Source: Gammaproteobacteria bacterium
GTDB taxonomy: Bacteria; Pseudomonadota; Gammaproteobacteria; Chromatiales; Chromatiaceae
Assembly (NCBI GenBank): GCA_030620735.1
Contig: JAUXDV010000017.1
Coordinates: 1 to 15,006, forward strand
Length of the DNA stretch: 15,006 nt
Direction of reading: 5' to 3'
Numbering within the stretch: the stretch's first letter is position 1; each line of letters opens with the position of its first letter. Under the pieces are notes generated by a model. That model had not been told where the DNA came from. It saw nothing but the letters and a program-made list of their open reading frames with translations, and did no database searches. This document shows positions 1 to 7,317 of this stretch, piece after piece. The translations under genes were made by a program, and so were the position numbers.

Positions 1-2
1 GA

Positions 3-359
3 CTAATGCGGAATGGCGCCAAATATCTCCGGGGGAGGGCAGAGTTCCTTGATGCGTACTGTGACCTGGGTCTGCAGGTTCATGTCATCTCCGATTTCAG
101 GATAGCGCTCCTGGAGCGACTGCATGCAGTTTGTGGATTGTTCACCAACTTTTCCAGCGGCTTTTGCGATCTTCTCCATTGCTGATTTGTCTCCTGACTC
201 CAGCGCCTGCGAAAACTTCTGCATATCCGAGAACACCGGTTTTAAACATTCACACAGATCTTTGGCGGCATTTTCCACAGGGCCAGATTTGCTGCAGGAG
301 AGCAATCCCAGTGAAAGAGCCGCTACAGCGAGCAGGTAGAGACTATTTTTTATCATCAT
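3..359 (-). CDS. Small cysteine-containing lipoprotein, function unknown
   Basis: The 118-residue product begins with a lipoprotein signal: a Lys in the n-region, a hydrophobic stretch, then the lipobox LLSC with the lipidated Cys at residue 22. Residue +2 is Ser, not Asp, so outer-membrane sorting is the expected route. The mature part has four further cysteines (a CEC pair near residues 36-38, one in TNC, one in the C-terminal ELCPPPE), which could form disulfides in the periplasm. The start at 359 is chosen because its ATG overlaps the TGA of the upstream membrane-protein gene (ATGA, 356-359), with AGGA about 8 bases upstream. A longer open frame reaches 512 but lies inside that upstream gene and is not credible. 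The two genes are probably one operon. I recognise no family. A second in-frame ATG at 356 is an alternative start. Confidence 0.8.
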   Translation of the reverse strand: MMIKNSLYLLAVAALSLGLLSCSKSGPVENAAKDLCECLKPVFSDMQKFSQALESGDKSAMEKIAKAAGKVGEQSTNCMQSLQERYPEIGDDMNLQTQVTVRIKELCPPPEIFGAIPH

Positions 360-2797
360 CGATTTTTTCCTGAAGTGACAAGTGGAAAACTCACGGCGGC
401 CAGCAAGTATAGCAAGACCGCCAGTGTAACGACCATGGAAAATCCGCCGTGGATTGCGAGCAGGGTTGCGAGTATCGCACTGATGACGGAGGCGCAGCCG
501 TTGATTCCCCATGCCCAGGGGATCAGTTGCCGGGCGTGCCGCCCCAGATGGGAGAGAGCCAGGGGAAAAGGCATGCCCATCAAGGCTGCCAGAGGTGCGA
601 TCATGACAATTGCGAACAGCATCTTGAGGGCCAGAGGCAGCGACAGCAGCGCCTCAGGCAGATGTTTGAAAAACAGCAGATAGACGAGACTCAACACAGT
701 GATGCCACATACGGCAAGTACCACACCCCGCCGAACATCTCCCTGCTTCACCAGGCGTTGGCTGTAGAGACTGCCAAGCCCGGCAAAGATCAGGAAACCT
801 GTCATGACTGTGGCGGCTGAGTAGAGTGGATGGTGCAGCAGCAGTGTCATTTTCTGGATAAAGGCGATTTCGATAAACAGGAAGGCCAGCCCGATGGCGA
901 AAAAGTAGATCAGAACGCTGCTGCGCCTGATGATTTGCGGCGCCTGCTCCTTCCCGCGTTTGAGGAATAACAGCGGCAGGATGATCAGCAGCAGGCTGGC
1001 AAGCAGGGCCTGCAGCAGCGTCGATACGGATATCAGGTAACCCTGCTCGAGCAGCGGCATGCCGCCCTTGCCCTGCAGGGAGAGAATCTCCGGCAGGATG
1101 CTCCACTTGAAGAAGTGAAAGAAATAGGGGCGGTCATCGGTCGAAGGCCGCAGATCGAATTTATAATCATCCATGAACTGCCCGGCTTCATCGCCCAGCA
1201 GGGCGACTGTTGATTGGTAAAACCAGGGCTGTCGCAGCTGATTATACTGGTTGGCCTCACCGGCACGCATTCCGGGATACCAGGCGACATCGAAGCCAAG
1301 CGTTTTGCTAAAGGCTTTAACGGCATCAATCTCGCTGCGAGTGAAGGCGCCATTTTTTATCAGCAGGGTGCTGGTCTGCCAGCCTCTGATGAGCACCAGC
1401 TGCAGTGCCGGGTGTTCTACTCCTGACTCTCTGAGCGCCTGAATAGCCGTCGCCATCAGTTTCAGAGCATCGCGCGGCGGCAGCTTGATCCAGCGGCTGA
1501 CAGAGAGATATCCGGCCGGCTGCAGATGCTGCAGATAGGTTTTGAAGGCTTCGAGCGTATAGAGATAGCTTTCGTTGAGGGCATAGAGGCCGGCAGTGGA
1601 TGCGCCAAAGGCATCCATCAGCGCCACCTGTATCAGATCATACTGTTGTGAGGAGTCCGTAATAAAACCGCGCGCCTCATCGACATGTACCTCGACATCA
1701 CTCTGCTGATAGAGATGTCCTGAGAACTCCGCATAATCGCTGCGCAGCAGCTCTACGATCTGCGGGTTCAGCTCCACAGCGGTAATCTGCGGGATCTGGT
1801 GATAGCGCGCCTGCTGCACATCGGCGCCGCCTCCGGCTCCGAGGATCAGCACCTGCTGCAGCTTGCGCAGATGATAGGGGAGGGCGGAAGTGATCTGGTC
1901 AAGATAGGCAAATGCATCCAGCTTGCCTGCATCACGGGTGATGACGCTGATGTTGCCGCCATCGGTGAATATGCCCACCTGGGGAGGTGGTTCGCGGCTT
2001 GCCTTGATGCTCAGCCCCGGAGCATGGCGAAAAGGGGTCTGGCGGCTCTCCACGATCTGCAGAAGGCCCAGCGGAGAGGAGCGCTGTGCGACGACCTCCG
2101 CACCGGGAATACGCAGTGTTTGTGACAGCTCTTTGTAGGGAGAGATCAGTGCTGTGCTGTGCAGTGCAAGCCAGATCATGGCGATTGCAGGCAGGATAGA
2201 GAGCAGAGCAACACGCCAGGCGCCGCTTGAATGCAGCGCCATGGCGGCGAGCAGTGTCGCCATAAGGGCGAATACGCCGATCCAGGCCAACACCTCGAAT
2301 GGCATGAATTTAAACAGGAGCAGGATGACGCACACACCGCCGAGACCTGCGCCAATCAAATCATAGGCGTAGATTTTGCCGATCATGTCGCTGTAGTGGC
2401 TCAGAGCCAGTGCAATTGCGCTGGCGGCAAACAGAAAGGGAATTGCCAGCAACAGGTACATCAACAGCAGCCATCCCGGCTGGCGCAGATCCCACAGCAC
2501 CTCCTCGGCATTGAACGGCAGCTGTTGTATGAGTAGAAAGGAGGCGATGGCGGAGATGCCGAAGAGCGCAATGGCGGCGGTGTAGAAAACAGCAAAATGG
2601 CTGTTCAGTTTTCTCTGGAAAATGGTGATGACAGCCCCGCTTGCGCCATAACCCAACAGCGCCAGGCTAATGATCATGTAGGCGAAGTGGTGCCACTGGA
2701 TGATCGAGAAGAGCCGCATCAACAGGATTTCATAACCCAGCGCAGCCAGCGACAGCAGGGCAATCGAGAGAAAAAGAAGGTGTTGACGATGCTTCAT
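356..2797 (-). CDS. Polytopic membrane protein with spermidine-synthase-like SAM-binding domain
   Basis: The 813-residue protein has three parts. Residues 7-215 hold about seven hydrophobic membrane segments. Residues about 230-560 form a soluble Rossmann-type domain like the spermidine/spermine synthase superfamily, with the nucleotide-binding loop ILGAGGGADV (318-327), an acidic VELNP (341-345), DEARGF (373-378) and ALMDAFG (392-398). Residues about 590-805 hold five or six more membrane segments, ending in the GINGCASV stretch typical of large integral-membrane spermidine-synthase homologues. The motif TDDRPYFF (553-560) is also typical of that group. The canonical GGGDGG loop and DxxDP active-site motif of true spermidine synthases are altered, so aminopropyltransferase activity is doubtful. 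A methyltransferase or other role is possible. The ATG at 2797 has no clear Shine-Dalgarno sequence. The gene ends in an ATGA overlap with the downstream lipoprotein gene. Confidence 0.85.
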   Translation of the reverse strand: MKHRQHLLFLSIALLSLAALGYEILLMRLFSIIQWHHFAYMIISLALLGYGASGAVITIFQRKLNSHFAVFYTAAIALFGISAIASFLLIQQLPFNAEEVLWDLRQPGWLLLMYLLLAIPFLFAASAIALALSHYSDMIGKIYAYDLIGAGLGGVCVILLLFKFMPFEVLAWIGVFALMATLLAAMALHSSGAWRVALLSILPAIAMIWLALHSTALISPYKELSQTLRIPGAEVVAQRSSPLGLLQIVESRQTPFRHAPGLSIKASREPPPQVGIFTDGGNISVITRDAGKLDAFAYLDQITSALPYHLRKLQQVLILGAGGGADVQQARYHQIPQITAVELNPQIVELLRSDYAEFSGHLYQQSDVEVHVDEARGFITDSSQQYDLIQVALMDAFGASTAGLYALNESYLYTLEAFKTYLQHLQPAGYLSVSRWIKLPPRDALKLMATAIQALRESGVEHPALQLVLIRGWQTSTLLIKNGAFTRSEIDAVKAFSKTLGFDVAWYPGMRAGEANQYNQLRQPWFYQSTVALLGDEAGQFMDDYKFDLRPSTDDRPYFFHFFKWSILPEILSLQGKGGMPLLEQGYLISVSTLLQALLASLLLIILPLLFLKRGKEQAPQIIRRSSVLIYFFAIGLAFLFIEIAFIQKMTLLLHHPLYSAATVMTGFLIFAGLGSLYSQRLVKQGDVRRGVVLAVCGITVLSLVYLLFFKHLPEALLSLPLALKMLFAIVMIAPLAALMGMPFPLALSHLGRHARQLIPWAWGINGCASVISAILATLLAIHGGFSMVVTLAVLLYLLAAVSFPLVTSGKNR

Positions 2798-2880
2798 TTT
2801 AAGTCATCAGAATGTGCTGAGAAGTGAAGAATCTAGCGAGACCAAGTCTCAGACTGACTATGCATGAAAGAGATTATTTT

Positions 2881-2990
2881 CTCTCGCAAAGCTTCCGCGT
2901 CCTGCTCACGCCCCTCACCTACGATCCCTGTAGGCGAAGACGCCAAGAACGCAAAGGTTTTTCTTGGCGAGCTTTGCGCCTTTGCGAGAG
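2881..2990. repeat. Palindromic intergenic repeat (about 110 bp, MITE/REP-like)
   Basis: Perfect 11-bp terminal inverted repeats, CTCTCGCAAAG (2881-2891) and CTTTGCGAGAG (2980-2990), enclose a second perfect inverted pair, CGCCAAGAA (2941-2949) and TTCTTGGCG (2961-2969). A CGCAAAG (2950-2956)/CTTTGCG (2972-2978) pair is interleaved with it. There is no credible coding frame. It sits downstream of the isoaspartyl methyltransferase gene and upstream of the membrane-protein gene, both on the minus strand, and would fold into a long hairpin if transcribed. From memory, motifs of this kind (CGCCAAGAACGCAAAG) recur in intergenic regions of several bacterial genomes, but copy number here cannot be judged from one window. 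Confidence 0.7.
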
Positions 2991-3041
2991 TAATTATTGA
3001 AATTTGACTCATTTGTAAAGATGTTGGCCACTCAATGATTT

Positions 3042-3773
3042 CTAATGACTCCCGGTGAGGGGGACGAATATGACCGGCAGCAGCTGGCGTGTGGTGACAT
3101 CGCCCTCGGAGTTTTTCTCTACCAGAAGCAGTTCCTGGGTCATAAACCGGGAGCCCACGGGAACCACCATGCGGCCGCCTGGTTTGAGCTGTCTGATCAG
3201 CGGCGGCGGGATGTGGCTTCCGGCGGCAGTGACAATGATCGCATCGAAAGGCGACAGCTCTTTCCATCCGTAATAGCCATCTCCAATCCGCACATCCACG
3301 TTGTCGTAGTGGAGTCGCTTGAGCCGTTTACCTGCCTCCTTTCCCAGCGGAGCAACAATTTCTATGCTATAGACCTTATCGACCAGTTCCGCCAGAATGG
3401 CAGCCTGGTAGCCTGATCCGGTGCCGACTTCCAGCACCTTGTCGCCAGGATCAAGGTTCAGCAGATCTGTCATGATCGCCACCATATAGGGCTGTGAGAT
3501 CGTCTGGCCATGGCCGATGGGAAGGGGGCGGTTTTTGTAGGCGCGCTTGCGGTTTTCCGGCGGGACGAACTCGTGCCGCTTCACGCTTCTCAGGGCGTCC
3601 AGCACGCGCGGATTGAGTCGATCCCTCCCCAGTTGCGAGGCTGTCTCCACCACGTCATCGACGATCTCCGCCACCATGCCCTGGCGCGCATCAGTATAGG
3701 GATCATGGTCATCCGCCCGGGCTGTGGATGAAACGGCGATCAATAACAACAGTGATAGAAAATATCGCATCAT
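3042..3773 (-). CDS. pcm: Protein-L-isoaspartate O-methyltransferase with signal peptide
   Basis: This enzyme family methylates the alpha-carboxyl of L-isoaspartyl residues in aged proteins, using S-adenosylmethionine, so that they can return to aspartate. Visible motifs (243-residue numbering) are the family signature PLPIGHGQTISQPYM (83-97), SAM motif I EVGTGSGYQ (115-123), the acidic post-I SIEIV (136-140), GDGYYGW (164-170) and LKPGGRMVVPVG (196-207). The unusual part is the N-terminus: MMRYFLSLLLLIAVSSTARA is a good Sec signal peptide with cleavage after ARA (residue 20), suggesting a periplasmic enzyme. The ATG at 3773 is preceded by GAGGT at 7 bases. Another ATG at 3800 has AGGT at 6 bases but would add the acidic MRLNDEVIV ahead of the signal, so I prefer 3773. 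The gene diverges from the gamma-glutamyltransferase gene. Confidence 0.93.
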   Translation of the reverse strand: MMRYFLSLLLLIAVSSTARADDHDPYTDARQGMVAEIVDDVVETASQLGRDRLNPRVLDALRSVKRHEFVPPENRKRAYKNRPLPIGHGQTISQPYMVAIMTDLLNLDPGDKVLEVGTGSGYQAAILAELVDKVYSIEIVAPLGKEAGKRLKRLHYDNVDVRIGDGYYGWKELSPFDAIIVTAAGSHIPPPLIRQLKPGGRMVVPVGSRFMTQELLLVEKNSEGDVTTRQLLPVIFVPLTGSH

Positions 3774-3827
3774 GACAATGACCTCGTCGTTTAGTCTCAT
3801 TTCAGTACCTGCTAGATCGTCCCTGTT

Positions 3828-3841
3828 TGGCAAATTTGCCA
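3828..3841. promoter_or_regulatory. Perfect 14-bp palindrome in divergent promoter region (possible operator)
   Basis: TGGCAAATTTGCCA is a perfect inverted repeat lying between the divergent pcm-like and gamma-glutamyltransferase genes, about 55 bases upstream of the pcm ATG. A TATAGT hexamer (3884-3889, plus strand) and an overlapping TATACT (3887-3882, minus strand) could be -10 elements for the two directions. Neither has a convincing -35. A dimeric regulator could bind the palindrome. This is inferred from symmetry and position only. Confidence 0.4.
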
Positions 3842-3965
3842 GAAAGATGAATAGTTACGTCATTTATTCGATTACATTCTCAGTATAGTTTGTTCTGCAG
3901 GGTGGGATGCTCATATCCTGCTATTATTGAGATTATTCAGTTACTCTAACCGGTCTCTCCTCATC

Positions 3966-5519
3966 ATGAAATCCCGTGGAGCAGTCGCTTGTGGTCACCA
4001 GGAAACCGCAGCAGCGGCAGAACTGGTATTAAGAGAGGGTGGAAATGCCTTTGACGCCATCATCGCTGCATTTTTCACCTGCTGTGTTGTCGAGCCGGTG
4101 CTGGCGTCATTGGGAGGCGGCGGGTTTTTACTGGCGCACACACAGGGCCGCCGCGATCTCATCTACGATTTTTTTGCGCAGACTCCGCAGTTCCCTCTTT
4201 CCGGAGATAAGCTGGATTTCTATCCAATCCATGCTGATTTTGGTTCAATGACCCAGGAGTTCCATGTCGGTTTGGCGTCGATTGCCACGCCCGGAGCGGT
4301 GAAAGGGGTATTCAAGATACATGAAGATCTGTGCACCATGCCCATCAGGGAACTTGCACAGCCTGCGATCGAGGCCGCTCGCAATGGGGTGGTGCTGAAT
4401 GCATTGCAGGCATCCATTTTTCAAATCATCTCTCCAATTCTGCTTGCCACGCCTGAGTCCAGGCAGGTTTTTGAAAGCCAACTTCATCCTGGATTGCTTA
4501 TCGGTGAAGGTGAATCGTTAAGGCAGCCGCACCTCGCCAATTTTATTGAGGTCCTGGTGAGAGAGGGCAGTGATCTCTTTTACAAGGGGGAGATAACGCA
4601 GCTGATCGGCGATCTCTGCGCACATGGAGGTGGTCAACTGACGCAACAGGATTTGAAGGACTACGAGGTGCTGCTGAGGCAGCCGCTCGCTCTGAATTAC
4701 CGGCGACAGCGGGTATTGACTAATCCGGCACCCTCCTGTGGCGGCTCCCTGATTGCGTTTGCGCTGAAGTTGCTGGAGCAGGTTGATCCGCCGCGGCGCG
4801 CTTTCGGTTCAAAACAGCAACTGCATCTGCTTGCTGAAACTATGAAGCTGACGAACGAGGCGCGACTGGCCGCACAAATGAATATGGGCGATGAAGCGGG
4901 ATTGAATCGGCTGCTCGATGCAAAATTACTGCATGAGTACCGGGAAAAAATTGCCTCGAATGCCCATGCACTGCGCGGTACCACGCATATCAGCGTGATG
5001 GATGACAGCGGCAACGTCGCGGCTCTAACAGCGAGTAATGGCGAAGGTTGCGGCCAGATGATCCCTGATACCGGCGTCATGTTGAATAACATGCTGGGCG
5101 AGGAGGATCTGAATCCGGACGGTTTTTTTGGCTGGCCGGCAAACCGGCGCATGACTTCGATGATGGCGCCGACGCTGGTGATCTCCCCGCCAGGGCGGAA
5201 AACCTGCCTGGGTTCAGGCGGCTCAAACCGATTGCGCACAGCTATCCTGCAAGTGCTTGGCAATATCATCGATTTCGGTATGCCGCTTCAAGAGGCTGTC
5301 AATCATCCCCGCATCCATTTTGAAAATGATCTGCTCAGCATCGAACCCGGCTTTGATCCGGATGCAATCAAGGCTTTATGCAAGGAGTATCCAAATCACA
5401 AGTTGTGGCAGCGGCAAAACCTCTTTTTTGGCGGTGTACACGCCGTCACGGAGCAACACGGAAAATTCGACGGCGCCGGCGATCAACGGCGAGGTGGTGT
5501 TGCTATTGTTGTTGAGTAA
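3966..5519 (+). CDS. ggt: Gamma-glutamyltransferase family protein, no signal peptide
   Basis: This is an N-terminal-nucleophile hydrolase-fold enzyme of the gamma-glutamyltranspeptidase family, which cleaves or transfers the gamma-glutamyl group of glutathione and related amides. From the ATG at 3966 the protein has 517 residues. It opens with the family hallmark (VACGHQETAAAAELVLREGGNAFDA) and SLGGGGFLL, and has ASIATPGAVKG near 105-114. The self-processing nucleophile is the first Thr of GTTHISVMDDSGN (Thr339), which would split it into subunits of about 338 and 179 residues. The glycine-rich GSGGSNR oxyanion region is at 416-422. Unlike E. coli Ggt (580 residues, periplasmic) it lacks a signal peptide and looks cytosolic. 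A TTG at 3927 would add 13 residues. Neither start has a good Shine-Dalgarno, so the start is uncertain. The stop is 2 bases from that of the convergent gene. Substrate is unknown; cephalosporin or gamma-glutamyl-amide acylases share this fold. Confidence 0.88.
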   Translation: MKSRGAVACGHQETAAAAELVLREGGNAFDAIIAAFFTCCVVEPVLASLGGGGFLLAHTQGRRDLIYDFFAQTPQFPLSGDKLDFYPIHADFGSMTQEFHVGLASIATPGAVKGVFKIHEDLCTMPIRELAQPAIEAARNGVVLNALQASIFQIISPILLATPESRQVFESQLHPGLLIGEGESLRQPHLANFIEVLVREGSDLFYKGEITQLIGDLCAHGGGQLTQQDLKDYEVLLRQPLALNYRRQRVLTNPAPSCGGSLIAFALKLLEQVDPPRRAFGSKQQLHLLAETMKLTNEARLAAQMNMGDEAGLNRLLDAKLLHEYREKIASNAHALRGTTHISVMDDSGNVAALTASNGEGCGQMIPDTGVMLNNMLGEEDLNPDGFFGWPANRRMTSMMAPTLVISPPGRKTCLGSGGSNRLRTAILQVLGNIIDFGMPLQEAVNHPRIHFENDLLSIEPGFDPDAIKALCKEYPNHKLWQRQNLFFGGVHAVTEQHGKFDGAGDQRRGGVAIVVE

Positions 5520-5521
5520 AA

Positions 5522-6685
5522 TCACTCTTTATCCCAGTATTTGGTCTTGATGCCTTCACCCAGATCGGCCTTGATCAGACGCCTCCTGACTTCCAGCAGT
5601 CGCTCGATCAGCCTGGGTTCCGCCTTTTCGTAGGCTTCGGCATCCGGGGCGCGTTTGACCACCACCCCAAGGAGTTCGGTGATGGCGTTGCCGATGGAGT
5701 TCTGGCTGATGGTGACGATCAACTTGCCGTCGTCATTGCGATAGATGAGTTGTTTGAAGGCGGGTTGCCAGCGAATGGCGTTGGCGTACTTGGCGTCACT
5801 GATGCAATGATCGCGGACTCTTTTCGCGGTCGCCAGAAAGTCGTTGTTGTAGAGCAGGTGATCCTCGATCTGCACAGGGAAGCGGGCATCTTTCGGCATC
5901 GGTGCATTGCGCGTCGAGACCTGCGTGAAAAAGGTGCGGTAAAAATCGATAAAACCCTTCAGAATCGTGTCGTACTCTCTCCAGAATCGGATCGATTTCA
6001 AGGATGAATTTCCCCCGCAGATCTCCCAGCTCGGCAGCCCGTTGGGGTAGCCGGTCAGTTCGATTCTGGAGTCGTCATCATCAACGATTTTGAGTATCTT
6101 CAGATCTAGACTGGCAAAGAATTCTCTGAAGACCTCACTCATGTAGGATTGGAAAAGACTATGCTGACCGCCGTCCGTCAGGTTCGGGTTGTTAGGGTCG
6201 GCGATTGGAGCGTTTCGCAACTCCTGTTTGTCGAAGGCGATAAAGTGGTTGTGCAGCATGCGGATGCTGGGAACCCCCGGAGATGTCAACGGCCAGGTTG
6301 CATCGAGACTCGCTTCACCGGCAAGGATAAGCGTTTCGTCAGGATCCGGGAAAGCCTCGAGCATGTAGTCGATGATGATCTGGTTCATGCGGTTCCACAC
6401 ATGCCTGGTATTTTGCGGCACCTGGGTGCGGCGCACAGGGCGGCCGAGTGGATCAAGGATACATCGGGATGTGTTGAAGATGATGGATGTATCGAACAGG
6501 TTGCTATGTCCCAGCGCCTTGCGATAGAGCAGCAGGTTCTCGGGGTTTCTCAACAAGCCGTTGTTGTTTTCCAGGTCGTTGAGATTCTCGGTGCTGTTGA
6601 AAAACTCGTTGGGAGCCATTCCCTCGGGTACATCCAGCGGGATAGGGCGGAAGGGATTGACGATCTCTCTTGGGCCATTTTGCAT
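5522..6685 (-). CDS. Conserved-looking hypothetical protein, 387 residues
   Basis: I do not recognise this family. It is a soluble protein without signal peptide or membrane segments. The N-terminal 60 residues are Pro/Asn-rich (NPFRPIPLDVPEG, NSTENLNDLENNNG). The middle carries the stretch MLHNHFIAF (143-151), which faintly recalls the His-rich motif of the HIT/galactose-1-phosphate uridylyltransferase superfamily. That resemblance is weak and I do not assign function from it. The C-terminus is charged and probably helical (RLIERLLEVRRRLIKADL, 358-375). The start is supported by AAGGA 8 bases before the ATG at 6685. The gene converges on the gamma-glutamyltransferase gene with a 2-base gap and diverges from the 95-residue gene, so it is probably its own transcription unit. 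Confidence 0.8.
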   Translation of the reverse strand: MQNGPREIVNPFRPIPLDVPEGMAPNEFFNSTENLNDLENNNGLLRNPENLLLYRKALGHSNLFDTSIIFNTSRCILDPLGRPVRRTQVPQNTRHVWNRMNQIIIDYMLEAFPDPDETLILAGEASLDATWPLTSPGVPSIRMLHNHFIAFDKQELRNAPIADPNNPNLTDGGQHSLFQSYMSEVFREFFASLDLKILKIVDDDDSRIELTGYPNGLPSWEICGGNSSLKSIRFWREYDTILKGFIDFYRTFFTQVSTRNAPMPKDARFPVQIEDHLLYNNDFLATAKRVRDHCISDAKYANAIRWQPAFKQLIYRNDDGKLIVTISQNSIGNAITELLGVVVKRAPDAEAYEKAEPRLIERLLEVRRRLIKADLGEGIKTKYWDKE

Positions 6686-6811
6686 AACAGGATTCCTTGA
6701 TATAGTCGAAAAATATCATCACGATTCCTATTATGCAGCAGATGCCGGGGGAAGGTATACAATGGACTACTTTGATAATTCCCTATCTCTACATGAAAAC
6801 GGAAAACTATC

Positions 6812-7099
6812 GTGATTAAAAAAGGCCTTGTTGCAGCCACTATTCTGGTCGCTGTCTCTATCCTGGTGATTGAGCAGCGTAAGAGTCACTGGTCCAAAGC
6901 GGGGAATGAAGTACGCGGCGCCGCCACTGCGGTCGGTCACGCAATCTCTGATTCAACGGCAGATACCTGGGATACCGCACGCCGGGCATCGGGAAAAGTG
7001 TGGTATAAAACCAAACAGAAGTCAGGTGAAGCATGGAAAAAGAGCAAAGAGGGCATTCACGAAGGAGTGGAATCAATCAGAGGGAAGGAATCCGGATAA
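6812..7099 (+). CDS. Small membrane-anchored charged protein, 95 residues
   Basis: One N-terminal hydrophobic segment (residues 5-20, LVAATILVAVSILVIE) is followed by a hydrophilic, Lys/Ala/Ser-rich tail with an irregular repeat around Trp and Gly: DTWDTARRASGKVWYKTKQKSG, then EAWKKSKEG. The tail looks like an amphipathic helix of the LEA/apolipoprotein sort, so a single-pass inner-membrane protein with a periplasmic tail is likely. The start is a GTG at 6812 preceded by a weak ACGGAAAAC. No ATG alternative lies nearby in frame, which lowers certainty about the exact start. It is transcribed away from the 387-residue gene. No function can be given. A short CCGGA/TCCGG hairpin overlaps and follows the stop, too weak to call a terminator. 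Confidence 0.6.
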   Translation: MIKKGLVAATILVAVSILVIEQRKSHWSKAGNEVRGAATAVGHAISDSTADTWDTARRASGKVWYKTKQKSGEAWKKSKEGIHEGVESIRGKESG

Positions 7100-7234
7100 G
7101 TTTCCGGCTCTTTCGAAGTATTAATCGCAAAAGCGGCTTATTTCCACTTAAATAATAAGATAATTTGGTCAATATATGCATGGTTGAACCTTTTCGACGG
7201 TAGTCTAATCTTAATAACAGGAACGTGGGAACAA

Positions 7235-7288
7235 ATGATAATGACATCATCAACATCAACGATGTGTTCCTCAAAATATAACTACTGA
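7235..7288 (+). CDS. Possible 17-residue leader peptide upstream of the 133-residue secreted protein gene
   Basis: A short ATG...TGA frame lies in the 218-base gap ahead of the gene at 7318, with GGGA a few bases upstream of its ATG. It is dominated by Ser and Thr codons (MTSSTSTMCSS in the middle). Short inverted pairs surround it: AGGAAC (7219-7224) with GTTCCT (7266-7271), and ATGAT/ATCAT at its start. A possible promoter, TTGAAC (7184-7189) and TAATCT (7206-7211) with a 16-base spacer, precedes it. This could be a structured 5' leader, but chance is a fair alternative. I see nothing else in 7100-7317. Confidence 0.15.
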   Translation: MIMTSSTSTMCSSKYNY

Positions 7289-7317
7289 AAATCTACTTCC
7301 ACTTCGGAGATGAATCG

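Noticed and set aside
360..512. N-terminal extension of the lipoprotein gene to 512
   Set aside because: It would overlap the upstream membrane-protein gene by 150 bases and displace the lipoprotein signal from the N-terminus; the ATGA overlap start is far better.
2833..3267. 144-codon minus-strand frame overlapping the 3' part of the methyltransferase gene
   Set aside because: Same strand but different frame; it passes through the palindromic repeat and shows no protein pattern.
4697..5269. 190-codon minus-strand open frame
   Set aside because: Antisense to the catalytic part of the gamma-glutamyltransferase gene; its Ser/Arg/Pro-rich translation is typical of a shadow frame.
5750..6700. 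Plus-strand frames across the 387-residue gene
   Set aside because: They are antisense to a gene with a good start and ribosome-binding site, and their translations show no recognisable motif.
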